Assembly (NCBI RefSeq): GCF_026745355.1
Contig: NC_079205.1
Location: forward strand, 7,326,056-7,390,055
Length of the DNA stretch: 64,000 nucleotides
DNA from: Beta vulgaris subsp. vulgaris
Lineage: Eukaryota; Streptophyta; Magnoliopsida; Caryophyllales; Amaranthaceae
Reading direction: 5' to 3'
Below, one piece after another: positions 21,024-33,060 of the stretch (position 1 is its first letter; each line of letters begins with the position of its first letter). The translations under genes and the position numbers were made by a program. Under the pieces are notes generated by a model. It saw only the letters and a program-made list of their open reading frames with translations. It made no database searches and was not told where the DNA came from.

Positions 21024-21835
21024 ATGAACGCTCATTCAATTCAAAAACTAATCTCCTCAAATTACATTATTTGGAAGGTTCAACTTCAGAAACTCTCCTT
21101 ATTGGCTATGACCTCCATCAATTTATTAATGGCTCCTCCAACCCCCTCCTCCCAAAATCACCAATACTGAAGGCCAATCTATCCTACACCCCGTCCATGT
21201 TACGTGGGTACACCAAGATAAACTACTTTTTGGTACCCTTGTTGGCACCCTTTCCCCGTCCCTTGGCCCCTCTCATTTCTCGTGCCAACACCTCCAAATA
21301 AGCTTGGGACATACTTTTCCACACATACACTAAACCTTCCCGTGGCCATATCCAACAACTCAAATCTCAAATTAAAAACCTCGGTAAAGGCTCCGATGAT
21401 ATTGAATCCTATATGAATAAAATATGCCGAATTGTTGACAAACTAGCCTTGCTCGGTGTATCCCTTGACCCCGAGGACATCACTGAACATATTCTTGATG
21501 GCCTTGATGATGATTACAAACCAATCATTGACGTCGTGCTTGCTCGTAACCTTCCCATTTATTTTGATGAACTAAACGAAAAACTCATCCGTCACGATCT
21601 TAAACTCACCAAACAAACAAACCACACCCCTCCCTTCCAAGCCGTGGAAAACCCTACCCACACACGACCTTACTACTCTCGCCACAATCCCTCCTCCTCC
21701 TGTCTAAACCTGCATCCACCTCACAGCCAAACCAAAATCCTAAAAACCCTTTCAAAGGGTGCTGCCAGTGGTGTAATGTCCAAGGACATACACTCACTTA
21801 CTACCCGCCCTTCAAGGATCTTCATCCTTCTATTT
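21024..21835 (+). pseudogene. Copia gag remnant
   Basis: From ATG at 21024 the product reads KLISSNYIIWKVQLQKLSLL, the N-terminal gag fold of copia elements. After an in-frame stop near 21299 it continues AWDILFHTYTKPSRGHIQQL and GSDDIESYMNKICRIVDKLA, ending in the LDPEDITEHILDGLDDDYKP helix of the UBN2-type gag domain. The second half is open from 21413. No CCHC knuckle is preserved. Confidence 0.75.
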
Positions 21836-22264
21836 GACCAACCCCCGCCTCCCACGCAATACTGATGTTGTTCCCCAAGTTAATACCGCCACTCCCCTCC
21901 CTCCCCTCCAACTCCCTTTTGGCTTTGAGAGTAGTACGTCTCATCATGTCACATCCGACTTAGCCAACCTATCTCTTCACTACCCATATATGATGGCACT
22001 AACAAAATTGTCATTGGAAATGGTTTCGGACTTCCCATAACTCACACTGGTTTAACTCATCTCTCTACTCCTACTCATTCTCTTACTCTTCGTAATGTTT
22101 TGTGTGTTGCGGTTTAGCATAAAAATATCATTTCCACTTTCCAATTTTGCAAAGACAATAATAGTATTATTGAATTCTCACACTCCTCTTTATGTGTTAA
22201 GGATCAAGTGACGGGGGCATAAATTCTATCCGGAACAACTAAGGATGGAGTCTATCGATGGCCT

Positions 22265-22870
22265 ATGCTCGTACCTCCTCCAGCTCTATCTCTCACTACC
22301 ACCACTGTTGATTGGCACCACCGTCTTGACCATCCTTCCATTTCAGTTTTGAATAAGATGTTTCTTGCTGAATCTTTAGATTTGCCATGTAATTGTTGCT
22401 ACATAAATAAAAGTTATAAATTACCTTTTAGTGTTTTATCTCTCACTACTACCACTCCTCTTCAAGTTCATTTTCGTGATTTATGATCCTCCCTCGTTTA
22501 TTCATTTGATGGCTATAAATATTATGTGATTTTCGTTGACCACTTTACCAAGTTCACTTGATTTTCCCTCCTTAAAAGAAATCTAACACTAAACATATTT
22601 TCATTAAATTTAAAACTCTTGTTGAAAAAAATTTAGTCGCCTAATTCGTATTCTCTACTCTGACAATGGGGTGAGTTTCAAAAGCTTGACCCCCTACCTT
22701 GCCTCACATGGCATTGCCCACCTTACCTCACCTTCGCACACACTCGAATACAATGGGTTTGCCGAGCGGAGACATCGCCATATCACCGAAATAAGTCTTT
22801 CCATGCTATCTCATGCCTATATGCCTCTTATCTATTGGCCTTACGCCTTTCAATCTTTTACTTTCTCATA
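22265..22870 (+). pseudogene. Copia pre-integrase and integrase remnant
   Basis: VDWHHRLDHPSISVLNKMF carries the HH of the integrase zinc finger, followed by CNCC. Then FDGYKYYVIFVDHFTKF (first catalytic Asp region) and, in other frames, EYNGFAERRHRHITE (the catalytic Glu region). At least three frame changes and several stops separate these. Downstream, 22870-23640 is very C-rich linker with many stops. Confidence 0.75.
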
Positions 22871-23639
22871 AACCGAATGCCTACACCCACTCTTGCTCAT
22901 GCCTCTCTTTACTCTCTTTATTCGGCAGTCCCCCTAAGTACAACCATCTTCGAAGTATTGGTAGCCTTTGCTACCCTTGGCTTTTCCCTTACACAAAACA
23001 TAAACTTGAACCTCGATCTGCGACATGCGTGTTTGTTGGTTACTCACCAACACAACATTCCTAAGTTTGCTTAATCCCTCACACTCATCGACTTTATTCT
23101 TATCGCCATGTCCGATTTGTCGAGTCCTCATTTCCATTCGATATACTCCTCCCCGCTTCAGCTAACTCGTCTCTCCCATCCCTTGATGATTGGTGCTCTA
23201 TCTCCTGCCCTATACTCCATCCTCCCTCCCTTGGTACTGCATCATCCCAACCCCCTATCCCCCTCCCTCACCCACACTCGAACCCTCTGCTACCCTAGCA
23301 GCCTCGCACACTTTACCATCTCCCTCGCCCAACCATGACTCCTCCCATCCTAGCCGCAGCTCCCCCTCACTCACTAGCTCTCCACCCTCTCGCCCTTACC
23401 TGCTTCCACTCACTCCACACCTCCTTCACCCCTCCCAAACTCGTGCCTCGCATCACATCTATAAACATTTCCAAAAGCTAAACCTCCACGCCCAACAAAC
23501 CCATGCCAAACCAACCTCGACCAAGCAAGCGCTTGCTCTCCCCTCCCGAAAACTTGCCATGGAAACACAATGAAACACCCTCCTCAAAAATGAAACGAGG
23601 GATCTTGTCCCACCATCTCCTTCTCATAACATAGTTGGG

Positions 23640-24440
23640 TGGAAGTGGGTCTTCTGCACCAAGTACCATCTTGATGGCTCCCTTGATAAATACAAAGCTT
23701 TTTTACTTGTGGCTAAAGGGTTCCATCAACGCCCGGGCCTCGACTACACCAAAACATTTACCGCGTCATCAAACCTGCTACAGTTCGTCTTATCTTAAGT
23801 ATTGTTACAACTAATTGGTGGCCTTTGTGCCAACTTGATATTAATGATGCATTTTGGCAGGGTACTTTGCAGGAAGATGTCTTTATGGCTCAACCACATG
23901 GCTTTGTTGATCATAACTAGCCCTCTCATGTTCTCCGTATCAAGAGGGCCATCTACGACCTTGAACAAGCTCCTCAACCTTGGTACACTGAATTCTAGAA
24001 TAATTTATTAAGTGCTAGCTTCACTAACTCGATCTCGGACACTTCTTTATTCTACTAGTAACGCACTCACCCATTATACGTTCTCGTATATGTCGATGAC
24101 ATCATTGTAACTCGCTTTAGTCCTAATACAGTCCATGACTTCATTACAACTTTGGGTGCTCGATTCTCTTTAAAGGATTGGGGTCCTCTTTCTTACTTCC
24201 TTGGAGTCGAAGTTCAACCTACTGCCAAAGGAATTTTTTTAAGTCAACAGAAATACACCGTTGATGTTCTCACTCGCGCAAGCATACTTAATGCCAAGCC
24301 CGTTAGAACACCCATGGACGCTAATGTCACTCTTACACTTGACTCTGGTACATCTCTTGAAAACCCATTGAGTATCACACACTTGTTGGAAGTCTTCAAT
24401 ATCTCGGCCTCACTCGTCCCGACATCGCATTTTGTGTGAA
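23640..24440 (+). pseudogene. Copia reverse transcriptase remnant
   Basis: GWKWVF at 23639 opens the RT domain in one frame and the catalytic YVDD is intact at 24089-24100 (LVYVDDIIVT). RFSLKDWGPLSYFLGVEVQP and GIFLSQQKYTVDVLTRA follow in the frame at 24152-24439. Upstream motifs are scattered through frames. Confidence 0.75.
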
Positions 24441-24478
24441 TAAACTGCCCAATATATGCACCATCCTAAAATAACTCA

Positions 24479-25015
24479 TTGGCAGGCCTAAAACTTCTTC
24501 TTCAATATCTCAATGGTACTCTCACGTATGGGATGAACATATACACTCACTCTCCTCATGCATTGCACGCCTTTTTCGACTCCGGCTGTGCCGGTGATAA
24601 AGATGATTTTGTTAGCACCAGTGCCTACATTGTGTATCTTGGACGTAATCCTATTTCTTGGAGCTCCAAGAAACAGCAATCTGTAGCTGACTCTTCAACA
24701 GAAGTTGAATATAGCTGCATTGCTCAAACTGTGACTGTAATACCATGGGTAAGCAATGTATTACTTGAGCTAGAACACTCTTCTACCTTAATCCTACTAT
24801 TTATTGTGATAACATTGGTGTCACTAACCTCGCAGCGAACCCGGTGTTCCACTCTCGCAAGAAACACCTAGGTATAGACTTCTACTTTATTTAGGAAAAG
24901 GTACAAGCTGGCTTACTTCGCGTCACCCGTGTTATCAACGATGATCAACTTGCCAATGCCCTAACTAAGCCACTGGCTCGACGTCGATTCACCATGTTGT
25001 TGTCCAAGATTGGAC
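24479..25015 (+). pseudogene. Copia RNase H remnant
   Basis: Contains AFFDSGCAGDKDDFVSTSAY, NPISWSSKKQQSVADSSTEV and EYSCIAQTV, the RNase HI signature of copia pol. The terminal HIEVD-type segment is frameshifted; LANALTKPLAR near 24950 marks the end of pol. Confidence 0.8.
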
Positions 25016-25046
25016 TTACCCCTCGGCCTTCCATCTTACGAGGCCA

Positions 25047-25313
25047 TGTTAATGATAATGGTTGACTATGTCAACCTTATCATATTGTTAATATTGTTAT
25101 GTATCCCTTAGCAATATAGATGTACCTATCTTCTTAGTAGATTACTTTAGTTATCATTAGTTGTGATATACTTACGTACCATATTAGTATATTCCTTTAA
25201 TACTTTTCTTTTCTTCTTGTAAACTCTACCTACTGATGTAAACTACATTTCATGTTTTACTATATAAGCTACAACTTCATTAGTGGAAAAGATATAACTT
25301 CCCAACTTTTTCA
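25047..25313 (+). repeat. Copia 3' LTR
   Basis: 267 bp starting TGTTAATGATAATGG and ending ACTTTTTCA, closely similar to the 5' LTR apart from the MITE. It retains GATATACTTACG, the empty MITE site. Confidence 0.85.
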
Positions 25314-25434
25314 GCCCATAACCTTCGGTTTTTAGATGGATTTGGTTAGTGGCCTAGGATATCGTCTAATTGTCTGTTATGTTAATGTGTGATGGTGTTT
25401 AAAGAAATTGTACTTTCTCATCTTTTGCCTATTG

Positions 25435-27230
25435 ATGGAGAGAGAAAGTGCAGAGAGAGAAATCTCTCTCCAAAAAGTAAACCCACCACCACCAGAAAAA
25501 ATTAACCCAACTGCCCTCAAGTCTCATAGTGAGATAGCTAGCATGAGTCTCCCGATGCAGGCCCGTCATGTTCAAGCGAATGCAAGCTTCACAACCAGCC
25601 CATAACTAGCGCCAGACCCACCACCTCCGTCATCACTAGGGACACAGACCTTCAAGGATGCCATTTCCAGGGTTCCTTCAAGGGGTTTGTTGTTATCTAT
25701 GAAGTAATTACTCTTGATAATCCAAAAGTCTCATTTGCGATGTCTCAGCCGCAACAATGTGTGGGGGACGAGGTGTTCATCCCAATCTCAGAGGAAAATA
25801 TTTGGAGTTGGTTAAACCTTAGAGTGAAGCTATCATATGCAAAGTGGTAGGTCGGTCCTTCTCTCATGAGTTTTTAAAGCAGTTGCAAAAGACATGGAAA
25901 GGGGAAGGGAAGGTGGAGCTTGTATCTTTGGGAAAGGATTTTTTTATAGTGTAAGATGCAATTCAACCATGGAAAAGTCTCGAATTCTTGCTTGGGGACC
26001 ATGGTTTATCCTGGGTTCTTTGGTTTGGGTTCAAGCATGGCTGCCCGGATTCAAACCATCCAAGGCGAACATCTCTCAATAGCTGATTTGGGTTATGTTC
26101 CCGAAACTACCGCTTGAATTTCATAGAAAAGACATTCTGCAGGCCATAGGTAACTCTATGGGGAAAACCATAAAAATTGATGCCCACACTTTGGAAGGTA
26201 ACCGGAGGAAATATGCATCGTTATGCGTGCTTATGAACGTTAACCAAATACTTCCAGGACGAGCATGGGTATGGGAGATATCTCACGACCTTACTTTCTC
26301 GTATTCACCGTGGGTCTTCCATGCATGCCGAACCCGACAAACTGTTCGGAGAGGAAGGATAGTGGAAATGATAAGGTGGGTCAAGTTACAGTGCATGAGG
26401 CGAGCAAATTTGGTGAAGGTGGTGCATGGGTGCATGGGAAAAAGTCAACCAAAGTTGACAAAAGAAGGATACGAGAAGTGGGGTGGACGGACACCCAAGA
26501 AAAAAGGGGATGAAAATGGTAGTTTGGCAGTTTTGCAGAAAGAAATCCAAAATTCCGCATCAATAAAATCCCCCAAAAAGAGTGTGGGGCCCAAGGAATT
26601 ACAAGTTCCTTCCAATGCAACTGGTAACAGGTTTGCGGTATTCAAGAATCTCCAGGAGCAGATTGACACCTCTGCAGAACCAAAAAGTGGAGGGAAATAT
26701 TTTAAAGATTTAGCAGGGGTCCTGTCCAAGCCACCCTACTCCCCTAACTTGTTGCTTCAGTGTACTGGGCCTTCTTTACCTTCTTCCCAGGTATTTTCCC
26801 CCCCTGCAAAATTGACGGTACCCCCTCTCCTTTATTTAAACCCCAATTTCTAGCTAACTCCATCTCGCAGAAAGTCCACCAGGAAGTCTCACAAAAAAAT
26901 CCTCGTTCACCCCCTTCCTCCATTCATAAAAAATCCTTCCTGAAGCATGATGATGTTGCGTACCCCGGAGGAGCTCGACCTATCTGGATCTTCCTCCCCA
27001 CCCCCCCCTTTGTCTCCTCCAAACTCCCCTCCAAAACCACGGGTAATAGTGGTCCGTTCCCACAACTCGATGTTATTCTCTCGTCCGGTCCGGCCCCTCA
27101 AACCAAAACTCAACATGGAAACGGTGGAATATTACTTACCCGATTGTCTAGAAGATCCAAACGAGTTCCATGGGGAGCTTACTCTCAAAGAAGTGAAAGC
27201 ACTGCAAACCCGAATCTAAACCCCAAAACA
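25435..27230 (+). pseudogene. LINE ORF1 remnant (DUF4283-type)
   Basis: Starts ATG at 25435, with frames changing several times. GPWFILGSLVWVQAWLPGF is the core of the DUF4283 domain of plant LINE ORF1, an RNA-binding gag-like protein. The longest open part, 26095-26853, reads PKLPLEFHRKDILQAIGNSM and GKTIKIDAHTLEGNRRKYAS. The CCHC knuckle expected near 26310 is eroded. The C-terminal third is proline-rich and in another frame (26947-27219). Confidence 0.7.
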
Positions 27231-27721
27231 ACCGATCTTTTGATGATGTACTACAATTCCGAGTTCCGGCCAACCCATGTACCTCAAGCGTTAGATGCCG
27301 CTCATCTTCCCCTATCCATGAAGGTGTTATTAAAGTGGTTTCTAGAGAAAGAGGTCGAAGTAGAGAGCGACGAACGAGATGTGTTGGCTAGCCTAGGGCT
27401 GTGGTTGGACCCGATACCGCTCCTTCCTATGGTTCGTACGATGATTCGAGTAGAACAGAGAGATGTGCGTATGATGGTTTGAAGCAACACCAATGCATTG
27501 TTACTTGCCCGACTCCATCTACCAATGAAACAACTAGGGTTCACGATAACTTGGGAAGAGGCAAAAGGGTGAAAAAAAACCCTCGAGAAGCCGAGGTAGT
27601 CCTCTGACCGCACAGAAAAATGTTGACTTGTCCTCAAACAAGAGCCGAAGTAAACCCATGGGTGGTAGGAAACGAGGGGATTCTAAAGATGCTCCTCGAA
27701 AAGAAACCGTTGCATAAAGGA

Positions 27722-28160
27722 ATGACGGTCCTCTTTTGGAATGTTAGGAGGTTGGCGAGGCCCTCCTTCAAGCCAAACTTTCACCTGCTTATGCAACAAC
27801 ACTACCTGTCCATGGTCGTTCTTGTTGAAACTTGGGTTGGTAGGGAAAAATGGATGTTATTGTCGGGGACTTGGGCTTTAACTCGTGACATTTGCTTGAA
27901 CCGGATGGGTTTGTACGCGACATTCTCCTACTTCGAAAATCTCACATCCTGGATTTCCATGTTGTAGGGGAAGATGCTCAAGGAGTCTACGGCGTGGTTG
28001 AGGTACTTTCTTCTAACACATCCTTTGTGCTTACTTCAATTTATGCTAGTACTAAATTTCATATTCGTCAAATCTTGTGGAATGACCTAGAGAACTTTGC
28101 TCAAAATATGGATAAACCTTGGCTAGGTTTAGGCGACTTCAAACGAAGTCATTAATCAAA
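27722..28160 (+). pseudogene. LINE ORF2, endonuclease domain remnant
   Basis: MTVLFWNVRRLARPSFKPNF begins an APE-like endonuclease (family SWNxRGL start) followed by VVLVETWVG (catalytic Glu region). After a frameshift near 27890 come VLTSIYAS and PWLGLGDFK, the GDFN metal-binding motif with its Asn changed to Lys. The enzyme nicks target DNA in intact relatives. Confidence 0.75.
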
Positions 28161-30424
28161 GTGCAAATATAGGGGGGACCCATATCGAGGCGTAGAGCCG
28201 ATTTGTTTGCTACAACAATGGATAGATGCAACCTAGTTGATCTTGGTGACAATGGCCCGAAGTTCACTTGGACCAACAAAAGAAAGCGCAACCCGATCTT
28301 TGAGAGACTCGATAGAGGATGTGCGAATCCTAAGCGGTTTCAGTTGTATCCTAACGCTAGTCTTTGGCACCTTCCGAGAATTACTTCTGAACATTATCCT
28401 ATCCTTCTAAGATTGGAGAAACCCCCGTTCCCTCAGGGTGAAAAACCGTTCAGGTTTGAGCCAATGTGGCTCCTTGATAGTATGTTTAGGGATGATGTTC
28501 TTAAGGACTGGCCTAGACCCTGTAGCACCATTCAAGATAGTTTAAGCTCATTCAGCTCCTTTGGTAACATATATCGAAAGAAGCGCACCCTTCTGGCCCG
28601 CCTGAAGGGTGCTCAGGCATACCTCCAGGATCACCTTTTGTCCCAATTTCATCAGAATTTGGAGATGGACTTTCATAAGGATTTAATTGACACTTTAGAC
28701 CAAGAGGAGGTGCTTTGGAGAACTAAGAGTAGGTTGGACCGTGTGAGGGAAGGGGACAGAAACACTAGATACTTCCATAGGAGTCTACTGATTAAAAGAA
28801 ATACCTTTAGGATCCATAACCTAAGAAATGACGTTGGCGAGGTAATTAGTGATCAAGAGGGTATCCATAATCTGATCCTATCCTTTTACAAGGGGTTTTA
28901 TACTACGGAAACCGTCTCGTGTGTGCGAAAACCTGTTAGTTCTATGAGTGTGGATTTGAATGTTGGTATGGAGCCTTCTATAGCCGAAATTAGGGCGGCT
29001 CTTTTCCAAATGAAACCTCTGAAAGCCCCTGGGCCGGATGGTTTCCACCCCATCTTCTTCCAGAAATCCTAGGATATTGTGGGAGATGACGTTTGCATGG
29101 AGGTGAAAAAATGGTTCAAGCAAGGGTGGATTCCTGAGGATCTTTGTCAAGCTTTCATTTGCCTCATCCCTAAATAAAAACTTCCCGAGACGATTAAAAA
29201 GTTTAGACTCATTAGTCTGTGCAACACGTTATACAAGCTTGTTGCAAAAATTCTTGTCTCTCGCCTTAAACCTCTGATCCCATCCTGGATCTCGCAAAAT
29301 CAAAATAGCTTCATTAAGGGGAGGGGCCCGAATATCAGCCTAGTTGTAGCGTCTGAGGTATTACACTCCTTGCAAAAAAAAAGAAAGGAAAATGGGGTTG
29401 GTTTACCCTAAAAATCAATCTAGAAAAGGCTTATGACCGCATCGAATGGGGATTCGTGAATGAATGTTTACAAAACCTTCATCTTCATCCCCATGCAGTA
29501 GGCCTCATCGTGGATTGTGTCTCCAAAGCCTCCTCTACGGTCTTAATTAATGGTAGGAAATCAGAGGAGTTTAAGCATTCTAGGGGGTTAAGACAAGGGG
29601 ATCCTGTGTCCCCGTACCTTTTCAATATTTGCCTAGAAACGCTTACCAGTAAGATTAATGAGGCATGTCACAGTAAGCTTTGGACCATGTTCTGGGTCGG
29701 TAGGGGAAAAGTCCAGGTTTCCCATCTGCTTTTTGTTGACGATCTCCTACTTTTTGGAAGAGTGGAGGAGTGAACAACTTTTACGGTTCGGGCAATTTTG
29801 GAAAGTTTCTGTCTAGAGTCAGGAGAGAGAATCAATTAGGCTAAAGCAAGCTCATCTTCTCCCCAAACACCCCTGAGGATTACAAAAAGTTCGAGGAAAG
29901 TAGCAATCTCGGGATGTATCTTGGACTTCCCATCTCGCATAAGAGACCGTCGAGAACCTCTAGTTTATTGTCGAAAAGGTCAAATCTCGACTGGCCATTT
30001 GGAAAACAAAATTTCTCTCCGAAGTAGGGCGGCTTTGCCTAAGCTCCTCAACCCTGTGCACCATTCTTGCATATTACATGCAAGCCACTTATCTCCCAAC
30101 TAATACCCTTAACGACTTGGACGCCATCTATAACAATTTCCTTTGGGGCGAGGAGGGGGGAAATAAAAAGATCCATTTAGTCAGTAAACAAACTGCTTTC
30201 CTTCCTAAGTGTGTGTATGGAGGGGGGGGGGGGGGCTAAGGATACGAAGCCAAAAGCTTATGAGCAAAGCATGCATGGCTAAGTTAGGATGGAAGTTAGC
30301 TCAGGGTTATCCAAATCTGGCTCTAAAGTGTATCACGTCCAAATAATTGTATAATAACCGTGTCATAAAGTTCAAAAATGGTTCCGTCATTTGGAGATAC
30401 TTGATGATTCATGTTGACGCCTCT
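28160..30424 (+). pseudogene. LINE ORF2, linker and reverse transcriptase remnant
   Basis: The open frame 28203-29072 carries FTWTNKRKRNPIFERLDRG (end of endonuclease), EGDRNTRYFHRSLLIKRN and KPLKAPGPDGFHPIFFQKS, then a TAG. RT continues with RLISLCNTLYKLVAKILVSR (29200s) and, at 29456-29773, SRGLRQGDPVSPYLFNI and LLFVDDLLLFG (FVDD catalytic box). A G-run at 30223-30233 is a likely slippage site. After LALKCITSK and IKFKNGSVIWRYL the zf-RVT domain is missing and the sequence jumps to RNase H. Confidence 0.8.
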
Positions 30425-30439
30425 TATGTTTGTCTATTT

Positions 30440-31846
30440 CATTAGTAGAATAATTTCTTATTGCTGTGGTGGTATTGTCGCGGTTTTACCCATACGCAGC
30501 AATATATCACGTAAAAAGAAAAGAAAAATATAAAATACCCATATTGATGCGGTTTCAACCAAAAATCGCAGCAATTGGTTTGAAAGAAAATTTTTTGAAA
30601 TTTTTTTTACTATTAGACCAAACATATTGCTGCGGTTTCTGACCAAAACCGCAACAATATATTAAAATAATATAAAAAATTATTATTTCAACCAATTGAT
30701 GCAGTTCTTATAAAAAACGACAGCAATAGGCTTTTTTAAATAAAAAATGTGCGCGGCCTAATTAGGGTTTTTTTCCTCTCATTTCTGCCTCATCAGTTGG
30801 CCAAAATGTATTTCTCTCTCTTCTCTCTCAACTCTCTCATTTCCAGTTTACATAACTCGGTCTGCCGTCGCCCTTAGCCCTCGCACCAACACCTTCTCTT
30901 CATATCCTCTTTCTCTTCCGTCCTCGTTTCGCCGGCGTTCGTTCGCCCCTTCGTCTCCATAAGTTGTTCGTTCGTTCAAATAATCAGACGTTCGAGTCAT
31001 TCGGTCGCCGTCGCGTTCGTCTCCACCGCTGTCGTTCGCCTTCGTGTTCGTCTCCACCACCGTCGTTCGCCGTCTTCGTCTCCACCACCGTCTCGAGTTC
31101 GTTCGCTGTTCACACCATTTTCCATTTTCCTTCTCTATTGCTGCGTTCGCCTAATTTACCACCATTTTCCATTTTCCTTCTGTATTGTTGCGTTCGTCTA
31201 ATGTACGGTGGAACTCATAAGATAGGGTTTCAAGATCTAATATCATTTTTCCATTTTCCTTTAGTTTTTAATTTCCTTTATTAATTCTATGTATATCTAA
31301 TGTACTTCTGTATTTCTTTTTTTTTCTTTTTCTTTTTTTAAATTTTTTTGCTTATTAGTTCTGTTTTTATTTTTTTATATTTTTGTAGTTAGGGTTTGTA
31401 AAATATTATTTTTATTGAATATATAGCTTTTTGGTTTAGTTACTTTTGTGTTGTTATGGTACTTCAGTGCTGCAACATTGTTCTTGGATGAGAGAATGAT
31501 ATTCTTTCTAATTTAATACCAAAATGCAAAAAAAAAAAAAAAAGAATTGTTACTTGTACCAGGACCTATTGCTGCGGTTTTGGGTAACAACCGCAGCAAT
31601 AGACCAAGATATTGCTGCGGTTTCCAGCCAAAACCGCAGCAGTACGTTGTACTTTTTTTTAATAAGAAATGAACATATTGCTGCGATTTTGCCCAGAAAT
31701 CGCAGCAATATGTTCAGATATTGCTGCGGTTTAAAACCGCAGCAGTATATTAATTACCCATTGCTGCCCCCTTAATTGTTGCGCGGCCAAAACCGCCGCA
31801 ATAGGCCACTTAATGACCGCATCAATAAGCATTTATTCTACTAGTG
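30440..31846. mobile_element. Non-autonomous CACTA transposon in the LINE, 1,407 bp
   Basis: Left end CATTAGTAGAATAATTTCTT, right end on the opposite strand CACTAGTAGAATAAATGCTT: near-identical inverted ends, the left with CACTA mutated to CATTA. TTT flanks both sides (30437-30439, 31847-31849), the 3-bp duplication of CACTA insertion. Subterminal regions are packed with ATTGCTGCGGTTTT and its complement, often as back-to-back palindromes (31560-31760). The centre (30770-31200) is a CT/TCG-rich leader-like block. No transposase is present. Confidence 0.85.
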
Positions 31847-32336
31847 TTTGAAACAGCGGGAACTGGAGGGGTGGTTCTTCATGGAAATGGTACATGGGTT
31901 GGGGGGGGGGAGGGGTTTCGAGAAGAGAATTTACGCACAGAATTCCCTGGCAGTAGAACTACTGGCAATTCTCGAAGCCCTCTACTTTGCGGAGGCCCAA
32001 AATCTCCACAATGCTATTTTTTATCAGGATTGCCAAAATGCAATTGACATTCTTTTTTTGATAAGTAAGTGAGCAGTTCAAACAATTGACATTCTCATTT
32101 CAAGTACTTGTGATTTGTATGCAAATGTGATACATTCGTGCAATCTGTGACTCAACAGACGACCGGAGTTTCAAATTAAGTACTATAGCAGGGAGCATAA
32201 CCAAGTGGCGGATTGCATGGCCAAGACATGTAGGGTCATAGGTGTTGACTGTATTGTAACTAGGATTTTTCCTCAAACACCTAGTTATTATAAGGAACAA
32301 TCACTCTCGGATTGTAATATGTTGAACTCAAACGTT
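31847..32336 (+). pseudogene. LINE ORF2, RNase H tail
   Basis: Continues the VDASYVC strand left of the CACTA: TAGTGGVVLHGNGTWVGG, then LAILEALYFAEAQNLHNAIF and DCQNAIDIL. After a duplication and frame change comes KYYSREHNQVADCMAKTCR (RNase H C-terminal motif), ending at TAA near 32336. The 3' UTR and poly(A) follow at 32359-32369. Confidence 0.8.
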
Positions 32337-32375
32337 TAATGAATGAAAGTCTTTGTTTAAAAAAAAAAAGAAATT

Positions 32376-33060
32376 ATGAGAGTAAAATTTGAAGTTGTTA
32401 GTCTATGGACTTCAATTATCACACAGAGTTCTAAGACGATCTTTTGGATTGGTCTTTTTCCAAAATTGGATCTTGGAGCCATATCTTAAAGATAAAAGGA
32501 TAAGAAAAAGAACATTTGAGCGACATATACAACAGAATCTTGAATGAAGATTCACACATAATTGTTATTAAAAGGGGTAGGATTTGTTGAAAATCAAAAT
32601 TATGCAGCACATTGAGAACATTATCAATTAGTATACTTTAGCAGAAAAAAGAGGTGCATTTTACTTCCTCTCTTTGATTCAATTGCAAATGTAGGGGGAG
32701 GCACAATAGTTTAGATAGGAGAGATAGAGAGACAAAAAGATAACTAGTGTGATGAATAAAGAGATTGATAAAAACGATATACAAAAGGAAAAATCGACAT
32801 GAATAATCCTAATATTTACCAACCTTCTCAATATAACCTAACTTTTTATTATTTCTGAATAATCCCAACTTTATGGGTACGTTCTCAATATATCCGAACT
32901 ATTAATCTACATTATTTTATAGACCTAAAAAGGATTCGTGTAGGCAAGAAAAAAGATAGTTTGCCTAACTTTGAGAAGGTTTTCTTAAAAGTTGGGATCA
33001 CTTTGAGAAGGCTAGTGATGTTATGGTTTTATATAGAGTTTTTCCCCCTAATTATAAACT
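32376..33060. other. Non-coding region with an inverted-repeat element
   Basis: No gene. From about 32788 to 33047 CCTTCTCAATATAACCTAAC on the left and, on the opposite strand from the right, CCTTCTCAAAGTGATCCCAA form imperfect inverted arms. This looks like a MITE, but I could not set the exact ends. Confidence 0.4.

Larger units (their letters stand above)
20358..25313 (+). mobile_element. Ty1/copia retrotransposon, degenerate, both LTRs present
   Basis: The element has two LTRs, a PBS, and gag, integrase, RT and RNase H in the Ty1/copia order. Flanking pentamers GTCCA (20353-20357) and GCCCA (25314-25318) are a one-mismatch target duplication. All coding parts carry stops and frameshifts, and the protease and zinc knuckle are not convincingly visible. 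The 5' LTR is twice the length of the 3' LTR because of a MITE and a short internal duplication. Confidence 0.85.
25410..32366 (+). mobile_element. L1-type LINE, near full-length, interrupted by a CACTA element
   Basis: AAAGAAATT occurs at 25401-25409 and directly after the poly(A) at 32367-32375, the expected target-site duplication (its 5' As merge with the tail). Inside are ORF1, ORF2 endonuclease, RT and RNase H in order. The CACTA at 30440-31846 splits the RNase H. The zf-RVT region between RT and RNase H is mostly missing, so the element also has an internal deletion. Net LINE length is about 5.5 kb. Many stops and frameshifts make it inactive. Confidence 0.8.
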
